Positions 57,494 to 64,000 of a DNA stretch of 64,000 nt are shown here, one piece after another (the first letter of the stretch is position 1; each line of letters starts with the position of its first letter). This stretch comes from Platanthera guangdongensis (lineage: Eukaryota; Streptophyta; Magnoliopsida; Asparagales; Orchidaceae): contig CM077162.1 of assembly GCA_039583875.1 (NCBI GenBank), positions 171,139,220-171,203,219 of the forward strand. Reading direction: 5' to 3'. The notes beneath the pieces are model-generated. The model searched no databases, was not told the origin of the DNA, and saw only the letters and a list, made by a program, of their open reading frames with translations. The position numbers and the translations under genes are program-made.

Positions 57494-58640
57494 GTGACCA
57501 GAAGCGGTGTTGGGCCGTCGGAACGTCGAGTTTCTGAGGCTAGTAATGCACCAAATGATGCTCCTGCAACACCTCCATCGGCTGAGACCATACGATTGGT
57601 TACCGAAGCAGTGTTTGTCATGATCAATGCGCAGCCTGCAAGGCAAATGCAGCAGCCCGCTCCTGCGATGGAGCAGGTACCTCTTCCAGAGGTTGAGCCG
57701 AGAAGAGTGGAGCAGGTTGTAGTGGAGTCGTTGGTGCCAAGGAGGGCAACCGAGAGACAGCTCAAACATGTCATGAAGTTTAATCCTCCAGTATTCTCGG
57801 GGTTGGGAACCCCATCTCAAGCTGAAGACTGGCTCTCCCGTGTGAAGATAGTCTTGACAGCGACGAAGACGGAGGAGTGGCAGATGATAACTATAGCTAC
57901 GTTCCTGTTGGATGGAGACGCTAGGCTGTGGTGGGAGGGTTTGGAGCTGCATCTATTGAGAGGAAGGCAACTTACAGACGTCTCGATGGAGGAGTTCTCG
58001 AGACTATTCTTGGCTAGGTACCTCCCTTCGACTCAGAGGATAGCTTTGGAGAATGAATTCCAGAGGTTGGTACAAGGAAAGAGTAGCGCGGATGAGTATC
58101 TCCACGAGTTTACTCGGTTGGTTCGGTATGCTAGCTCCACCATCGCGGATGAGAAGCGTAAGACCAACCGTTTCTACGAAGGTATACGAGATGACTTGAG
58201 GCTACTACTCTCGGGGCCGATGACGTAGGGTTTCTTGACCTTGGTCAACACGTCCCGGTCCTTGGAGAAGGACATGAAGAATGTTCAAGCGAAGAAGAGC
58301 TTGGGTGATAAGAGGACTGAGTTCAAGGTGCCGGCTAACTCAAAGTCTGGGCACCGTAAGTTCTTTAGGAAGGCTAGGACTTCGGGTCCAGCTCCTTCTT
58401 CCGATGCTTCTAGGGCGACCATGGGTCGGACCCCGGGTGCATATTTTACTTGTGGGAAGCCGGGCCACTTTGCCCGTGACTGTTGGAGCGGACGTCCCAA
58501 GTCCGAGAGGAAGCCAGGAGCAACTTATGAAGAGAAGGGCAAGGCGGTGGAGTCAACAGCATCTCATTATGCTCAGGCTCAACCAAGGGTTTATAATCTT
58601 GGCCAACAGGAGGCCATCAAACAAGCGGATGTGGTGACAG
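57494..58640 (+). pseudogene. gag: GypB gag, one nonsense codon
   Basis: A frame from 57494 to 58228, TAG (58226-58228), and the same frame on to TAA at 58649-58651. The Gag domain shows L-L-D-G-D-A-R-L-W-W-E-G, F-S-R-L-F-L-A-R-Y-L-P, V-Q-G-K-S-S-A-D-E-Y and R-F-Y-E-G-I-R. The C-terminal part is basic with a knuckle Y-F-T-C-G-K-P-G-H-F-A-R-D-C near 58440-58485, in which the first Cys is Tyr. The first piece starts at a non-ATG position close to TATAGGTGACC, so the true start is uncertain. The last exon base before the intron-like segment is 58640. Confidence 0.84.
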
Positions 58641-58717
58641 GTACGGTTTAATTTGTAGCAAGTTAAATTTCTTTAAATACTTGTTATGCGTATGTTACCT
58701 TACCACTGCTTGTTTAG
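58641..58717 (+). other. Intron-like segment between gag and protease in GypB (77 bp)
   Basis: GTACGG after ACAG opens the segment, and TTGTTTAG before GATTTG closes it. It is AT-rich, with a plausible branch-point stretch (ACCTTACC near 58696). Kept, Gag ends T-V-TAA within it; removed, the frames of Gag and protease join (V-V-T-G to F-V-L-I). GypC protease, which has no such segment, reads V-V-S-G-K-F-K-V at this place. Confidence 0.7.
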
Positions 58718-59601
58718 GATTTGTTTTAATTTGTGAGAATCCGGCAAGAGCACTCTTTGATACGGGAGCTTCACACTCCTTGTCCGAAGGATTCATATCG
58801 CGCATCGGAGTACCTTCTTCGATGGCGAAGGACAAGTTGGATGTGTTGTTACCGAACGGGTGTTCGATGCGCGCGGATAAATTCTGCGGTGTTAAGATTC
58901 GCATTGGGAATCAAGAGTTCGATCTGCAAGCGTCGTTACTACCATTGGTGGAGTTTGACGTTATATTTGGCATGGACTGGCTCTCGGAGCAGCAAGCCTA
59001 TATTGATTGCGGTCGCAAGGAAGTCAAGTTGGGAGCAAGTCGTGAGACGAATTTTACGGGCTTGAAAGGGTCGAGCAAGATGTTGATGTCTTCTCTTCAG
59101 GTGGTGAAGGCAGTTCGTGCTGGTGCAGAGCTGTTCTTTACACTAGTGGAGGTTGCAAAGTCGAAGCCTACGTTGGATAGTATTTCAGTGGTAGCTGAGT
59201 ACCCTGATGTGTTCCCCGCAGATCTTCCTGGAGCCCCGCCTCAACGGGAGATAGATTTCAGTATTGAGCTAGTGCCAGGTGCAAAGCTTGTGCCACGATC
59301 TCCGTATCGGCTAGCACCTAAGGAAATGGCGGAGCTGAAGGTGCAAATTCAAGAGTTGTTGGAGCAAGAGTTTGTGCGTACAAGTTCGTAGCCTTGGAGC
59401 GTACCGGTCCTCTTTGTAAAGAAGAAGGACGGGAGCTTGAGACTTTGTATTGATTATCGGGAGTTAAACAAGCTAACGGAAAAGAACAAGTACCCAATCC
59501 CAAGGATCGATGATCTTTTTGATCAATTGGTCGGGTCGACGGTCTACTCTAAGTTGGATCTCAAGTCTGGTTACTATCAGCTGAGGATAAGGGAGAGTGA
59601 T
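58718..59601 (+). pseudogene. pol: GypB pol, 5' part: protease and reverse transcriptase start
   Basis: Protease has F-D-T-G-A-S-H-S near 58757-58775; one codon (Phe) present in GypA is missing right after it. Reverse transcriptase follows (Y-R-L-A-P-K-E-M, then L-C-I-D-Y-R-E-L-N and D-L-K-S-G-Y-Y-Q-L). One TAG near 59389-59391 stands for a Ser codon. The coding sequence is broken by the tRNA-like array at 59602 and resumes at 61795. Confidence 0.87.
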
Positions 59602-60040
59602 TGTAACGACCTGGCCCGCTAGGAGCACAGGGCCGCCCGGCCCACCAGCAGCCCATGGAGGACCCATGGCACCACGGTGGTACAGCCGGAATCTACAAAG
59701 CCTGCAGGCCATACACCCCAATGCCTCTCCAGCCTGTTTCTCAGCACAGTGCGTTGTTGGCGCAGGGATTCGAACCCGCAACCCTTGATAAGCAACCTTC
59801 AACAGTTCTCATCACCAACTGAGCTGCAGCTCAGGTGGTGATGAGGACTGTGGAAGGTGCCTTATCAAGGCGGTGTGGGTTCGAAACCCCGCGCTCGCAA
59901 AAACCCGTCGTATTGAGAAACAGGTGCGGAGATGGGTTTGGGTGGCACGGACTGCAGTCCTGTGACGGGGCACCGGGGCGACACACGCTATGCGGCCCAT
60001 TCGGGTGCGGTAGCCTCTGACTCTAAACCGGGACGTTACA
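59602..60040. repeat. Array unit a: X (minus) + Y (plus)
   Basis: Left half is the complement of monomer X, right half is monomer Y. The centre is GAGCTGCAGCTC at about 59821-59832. Confidence 0.82.
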
Positions 60041-60057
60041 AAAAAGTGCACTTTTAT
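60041..60057. repeat. Spacer palindrome between units a and b
   Basis: AAAAAGTGCACTTTTAT, an A/T-rich palindrome around GTGCAC. Similar spacers occur at 60906-60921 and 61350-61366; at 60460-60466 only ATAAAAG is left. Confidence 0.8.
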
Positions 60058-60459
60058 TGTAACGACCTGGCCTGCTAGGAGCACAGCGCCACCCGGCCCA
60101 CCAGCAGCCCATGGAGGACCCATGGCACCACGGTGGTACAGCCGGAATCTACAAGGCCTGCAGGCCGTACACCCCAACGCCTCTCCGGCCTGTTTCTCAG
60201 CACAGTGCGTTGTTGGCGCAGGGATTCGAACCCGCGGCTCAGTTGGTGATGAGAACTGTTGAAGGTTGCTTATCAAGGGTTGCAGGTTCGAATCCCTGCG
60301 CCAACAACGCACTGTGCTGAGAAACAGGCCGGATAGGCGTTGGGGTGTATGGCCTGCAGGCCTTGTAGATTCCGGCTGTATCACCGTGGTGCCATGGGTC
60401 CTCCATGGGCTGCTGGTGGGCCGGGCGGCGCTGTGCTCCTAGCGGGCCAGGTCGTTACA
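60058..60459. repeat. Array unit b: X (minus) + X (plus)
   Basis: Both arms are type X, giving a near-perfect inverted repeat; the left head is shortened, so the arms meet at CCGCGGCTCAG near 60232. Confidence 0.82.
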
Positions 60460-60466
60460 ATAAAAG

Positions 60467-60905
60467 TGTAACATCCCGGTTTAGAGTCAGAGGCTACCGT
60501 ACCCGAATGGGCCGCATAGCGTGTCTCGCCCCGGTGCCCCGTCACAGGACTGCAGTCCGTGCCACCCAAACCCATCTCCGCACATGTTTCTCAATACGAC
60601 GGGTTTTTGCGAGCGCGGGGTTTCGAACCCACACCGCCTTGATAAGGTACCTTCCACAGTCCTCATCACGAACTGCGCTGCAGCTCAGTTGGTGATGAGA
60701 ACTGTTGAAGGTTGCTTATCAAGGGTTGCGGGTTCGAATCCCTACGCCAACAACGCATTGTGCTGAGAAACAGGCCGGAGAGGCATTGGGGTGTATGGCC
60801 TGCAGGCCTTGTAGATTCCGGCTGTACCACCGTGGTGTCATGGGTCCTCCATGGGATGCTGGTGGGTCGGGCGGCGATGTGCTCCTAGCGGGCCAGGTCG
60901 TTACA
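60467..60905. repeat. Array unit c: Y (minus) + X (plus)
   Basis: The order is opposite to unit a. Its left terminus is TGTAACATCCC, a CpG-to-CpA change relative to the other units. Confidence 0.82.
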
Positions 60906-60921
60906 AAAAAGTGCACTTTTA

Positions 60922-61349
60922 TGTAACGTCCCGGTTTAGAGCCAGAGGCTACCGCACCCGAATGGGCCGCATAGCATGTCTCGCCCCGGTGCCCCGTCAC
61001 AGGACTGCAGTCCGTGCCACTCAAACCCATCTCCTCACATGTTTCTCAATACGACGGTTTTTTGCGAGCGCGGGGTTTCGAACCCACACCGCCTTGATAA
61101 GGCACCTTCCACAGTCCTCATCACCAACTACGATGTAGCTCAGTTGGTGATGAGGACTGTGGAAGGTGCCTTATCAAGGCGGTGTGGGTTCGAAACCCCG
61201 CGCTCGCAAAAACCCGCCGTATTGAGAAACAGGTGCGGAGATGGGTTTTGGTGGCACGGACTGCAGTCCTTTGACGGGGCACCGGGGCGAGACACGCTAT
61301 GCGGCCCATTCGGGTGCGGTAGCCTCTGGCTCTAAACCGGGACGTTACA
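60922..61349. repeat. Array unit d: Y (minus) + Y (plus)
   Basis: Both arms are type Y. The plus arm has an exact TAGCTCAGTTGG A-box at about 61135-61146. Confidence 0.82.
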
Positions 61350-61366
61350 TAAAAAGTGCACTTTTT

Positions 61367-61794
61367 TGTAACGTCCCGGTTTAGAGTCAGAGGCTACCGC
61401 ACCCGAATGGGCCGCATAGCGTGTCTTGCCCCGGTGCCCCGTCACAGGACTGCAGTCTGTGCCACCCAAACCCATCTCCGCACCTGTTTCTCAATACGAC
61501 GGGTTTTTGCGAGTGCGGGGTTTCGAACCCACACCGCCTTGATAAGGCACCTTCCACAGTCCTCATCACCACCTGAGCTGCAGCTCAGTTGGTGATGAGG
61601 ACTGTGGAAGGTGCCTTATCAAGGCGGTGTGGGTTCGAAACCCCGCGCTCGCAAAAACCCGCCGTATTGAGAAACAGGTGCGGAGATGGGTTTGGGTGGC
61701 ACGGACTGCAGTCCTGTGACGGGGCACCGGGGCGAGACACGCTATGCGGCCCATTCGAGTGCGGTAGCCTCTGGCTCTAAACCGGGACGTTACA
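61367..61794. repeat. Array unit e: Y (minus) + Y (plus)
   Basis: Both arms are type Y and nearly identical. The centre is TGAGCTGCAGCTCA near 61572. Confidence 0.82.
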
Positions 61795-64000
61795 GTGATA
61801 TCCCTAAGACAGTGTTCAGTACAAGATACGGGCTTTACGAGTTTACAGTCATGCCGTTTGGACTGACGAATGCGCTGTCAGTGTTCATGAATTTGATGAA
61901 CAGGACCTTCAGGGAGTACTTGGACCATTTTGTGAGCATCTTCATCGACGATATTTTGGTGTACTCACAGAGTGGGGAAGATCACTTCAGGCATCTTCAT
62001 TTGGTTTTGGAGACGCTAAGGCAGAATCAATTGTACGCCAAGTTCTCGAAGTGCGAGTTTTGGTTGTCCTCAGTGGCTTTCCTCGGTCATATAGTGAGTG
62101 GGGAAGGTATTGCAGTGAATCCGGCGAAGATTGTTGCGATACGAGAGTGGCCTGAGCTTTCTATGCTAGCGGAAGTCCGGAGCTTTCTGGAGCTTGCCGG
62201 CTATTATAGGCGCTTCATAGAGAACTTCTCGCGGATAGCATTACCTCTCACTACTTTGATGAGGAAGGAGCAAAAGTTCGTTTGGACGCTGGAGTGCGCG
62301 CGAGCTTTTGAGGAGTTGAAATGTCGGTTGACCACGACGCCTGTGTTAAGTTCGCCGAGTGGGACCGAAGGTTATGAGATTTATAGCGATGTTTCGGGCA
62401 GTGGTTTGGGTTGCGTGCTACTGCAACATGGAAGCGTTATAGCGTATGGCTCGAGACAACTGAAAGTGCACGAGAGGAATTATCCGGTCCATGACTTGGA
62501 GTTAGCGACCGTAATTTTTGCCGTGAAACTGTGGAGACACTACTTGTATGGGGTAAGGGTCGATATCTATACCGACCATAAGAGCCTGAAGTATTTGATT
62601 GATCAAAAAGATCTAAACATGCGACAGCGTATATGGATGGAGTTCCTGGGGGACTATACATTCAAGATCCATTACGTGCCTGGTAAGGGCAATGCGGTGG
62701 CGGACGCGTTGAGTCATCGGGCCCCAGCCCAAGCCAATTGGTTGTCGATCCATGATGAGCTGTTGGTTCGGGAGTTGGAGGCGTTGGGGATCTTTTGCAT
62801 TGATAAGCAATCAAGTGCTGAAGCAGTATTGAATTGGACTGAAGTCCAATATGACCTGGCTGATCGGATTCGGCAGGCGTTGGATATGGATGTCCACATG
62901 AAGCAACTCATGATAGAGGCTCTGGATGGGTCAAATTCTCAATTCGTTGTGGAGGACGGATTACTTTGAAAAGACGGTCATCTGTGCTTCCCAAGCGTGA
63001 GCAATTTGCGGGTGGAATTGTTGTACGAGGCGCATCATACCAAGTACTCAATTCACCCGGGGAGCACGAAGATGTACCGCGATGTTAAGAAATTGTTCTG
63101 TTGGCCAGGACTGAAAAAGGATGTGGCGCTCTACGTGGCAAAGTGTCAAACTTGCGCCTTGGTGAATGCGGAATGCCAAAAGCCGGGAGGATTCTTGAAA
63201 TCCTTGCCTATTCCGGAGTGGAAGTTCAACGACATTACTATGGACTTTGTGCACGAGTTGCCAAGGTAGCAAAAGGGGAACGACGCCATTTGGGTGGTCG
63301 TAGATTGTCTAACGAAGGTGTCGCATTTCATTCTGCATAGGAAGGATGATCTGGTTGAGAAATTGGCAAAGCTATATGTGGATAATATTGTACGGCTTCA
63401 TGGTGTGCCCCGCAGCATCGTGAGTGACCTAGATGGACGGTTCACGTCCAATGATTGGAGGTTGGTGCAGCAGATGTTGGGAACAAAGCTGAGTTTTAGC
63501 ATAGCTTTTCATCCACAAATGGATGGGCAGACCAAGAGGGTCAATAAGACAATGGAAGACATGTTTTGCATGTGTGTCCTGGACTTTGGAAAGTAATGGG
63601 AAGATCACCTATACTTGGTGGAATTCGCTTACAATAATAGCTACCAGGCGAACATTCAAATGGCGCCCTTCGAGGCCCTTTATGGTATAAAATGTCGCAC
63701 GTCGTTGTCCTGGTTGGAAACGGGTGAATCAAAGTTGTATAAGCGACTAGAGGTGGAGGATGCTACTTCTTTGGTGAGAACCATTCGGGAGAGGTTTCTA
63801 ATCGCTCAGGACCGCCAGGCTAAGTACTATAATGCCAAGCATGGGAACGTGGAGTTCGTTGTTGGCGATTGGGTGTACTTGAAGATCAAGCCATTCAAGG
63901 GTGTCTCGCGGGTGCGGCGCTTGAAGAAGCTAAGCCCGAGGTACCTTGGACCGTTTGAGGTTCTGGAGTGGATTGGTGAAGCAGCATACCGGTTGAAGCT
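61795..64000 (+). pseudogene. pol: GypB pol, 3' part: rest of RT, RNase H, integrase (cut by window end)
   Basis: Reverse transcriptase resumes with [12 protein letters not shown] and has F-I-D-D-I-L-V-Y-S near 61950-61970. RNase H has T-D-H-K-S-L-K-Y near 62570. Stops: TGA at 62967-62969, TAG at about 63267-63269, TAA at 63594-63596. Integrase has the H-H-C-C finger (63020-63160) and D-F-V, S-D-L-D-G-R-F; the third catalytic residue is Lys (Q-T-K-R-V-N) where GypA has Glu, so this integrase is probably dead. The tail to 64000 matches GypA 16323-16735. The TAA at 63594 is shared with GypA. Confidence 0.87.

Larger units (their letters stand above)
59602..61794. mobile_element. Array of about ten tRNA-like monomers in alternating orientation, with LTR-like ends
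   Basis: A 2193 bp insertion flanked by GTGAT (59597-59601 and 61795-61799) splits GypB reverse transcriptase; GypA shows the empty site. It consists of five units (59602-60040, 60058-60459, 60467-60905, 60922-61349, 61367-61794). Each unit begins TGTAACG(or A)NCC, ends GG(N)CGTTACA, and is built from two inverted monomers of about 200-220 bp. Monomers come in two types (X and Y). Each starts with a tRNA-like head: A-box-like AGCTCAGTTGG(T), then a B-box match GGTTCGAATCC (X) or GGTTCGAAACC (Y). Heads meet at palindromes such as TGAGCTGCAGCTCA, and tails meet at AAAAAGTGCACTTTT. I know no described element with this plan. Confidence 0.85.
55093..64000 (+). mobile_element. GypB: Ty3/gypsy chromovirus (Tekay/Del-like), cut by the window end
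   Basis: Order: 5' LTR, primer site, gag, intron-like segment, protease and reverse transcriptase start, the tRNA-like array insertion (59602-61794), rest of reverse transcriptase, RNase H, integrase, then the window end inside the integrase tail. It is a close relative of GypA: the order, the intron and even one stop codon are shared. The target duplication would be TGGAG (55088-55092); its partner is outside. Gag and pol contain stops, and the integrase has lost its catalytic Glu. Confidence 0.9.

Noticed and set aside
61135..61215. Hammerhead-ribozyme-like pieces (GATGAG and CGAAAC) in the Y monomers, as in retrozymes
   Set aside because: The core C before TGATGAG is G in all copies, and the segment is better explained as the D-arm and T-arm of a tRNA-like head.
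60405..61595. Repeated 60-100 codon ORFs on both strands of the array
   Set aside because: They recur because the DNA monomers recur; the frames are open by GC-rich composition and the two strands overlap fully.
59602..61794. Functional tRNA genes
   Set aside because: A and B boxes match, but the acceptor stem and a clear anticodon arm are missing, and the monomers run on for about 130 bp as repeat sequence.

Overview
The window looks like nuclear, repeat-rich (heterochromatic) DNA of a flowering plant, probably a eudicot. Almost every base can be assigned to LTR retrotransposons: Ty1/copia elements of the Sirevirus type (long LTRs, UBN2-type Gag with zinc knuckles, and an extra ORF after pol), one smaller Copia element, and Ty3/gypsy chromoviruses resembling the Tekay/Del clade (2-3 kb LTRs, chromodomain-like integrase tail, TGTAAC...GTTACA termini). 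Primer sites match initiator-tRNA-Met throughout. I recognise no host gene. All names used here (Cop1, Cop2, F, S, GypA-C, LTR-D, LTR-E) are my own labels.

Layout. Positions 1-39391 are one nested stack, read from the outside in. Copia F (minus; internal region 34885-39122) received GypA (plus; visible as 13488-17440 and 33018-34829). GypA received Cop2 (minus; 4914-13487) near its gag/protease boundary and GypC (minus; 17441-33017) in its 3' LTR. Cop2 received Cop1 (minus; 1-4913). GypC received LTR-D (24374-29977) in its leader, and LTR-D received LTR-E (27678-29639). Target-site duplications (TSDs) support GypC (CCAGG), LTR-D (GCCCC) and LTR-E (GCGTG). Positions 39392-55092 are an older unassigned mosaic holding a solo LTR (40140-41992, TSD GCTCT) and a complete 12.2 kb Sirevirus-like element S (42164-54332, TSD ATATG). 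Positions 55093-64000 are GypB, a relative of GypA, cut by the window end. Its reverse transcriptase is split by a 2.2 kb array of tRNA-like monomers (59602-61794, TSD GTGAT).

Coding state. Nearly all gag and pol genes are broken by stops, frameshifts or deletions. S is the youngest-looking element: its two 2018 bp LTRs differ at about 32 sites by my by-eye count. It nevertheless lacks the catalytic half of reverse transcriptase, so it was probably mobilised in trans.

Most notable. (1) The array at 59602-61794 holds about ten tRNA-like monomers in alternating orientation, in units that end TGTAACG...CGTTACA like Gypsy LTRs. (2) GypA and GypB both carry a short GT-AG intron-like segment exactly between gag and protease; removing it joins the frames, and keeping it ends Gag. 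(3) LTRs of every long-LTR family here carry dense arrays of CpG-containing palindromes, each family with its own motif. In Cop2 and S the family motif is repeated just upstream of the third ORF.
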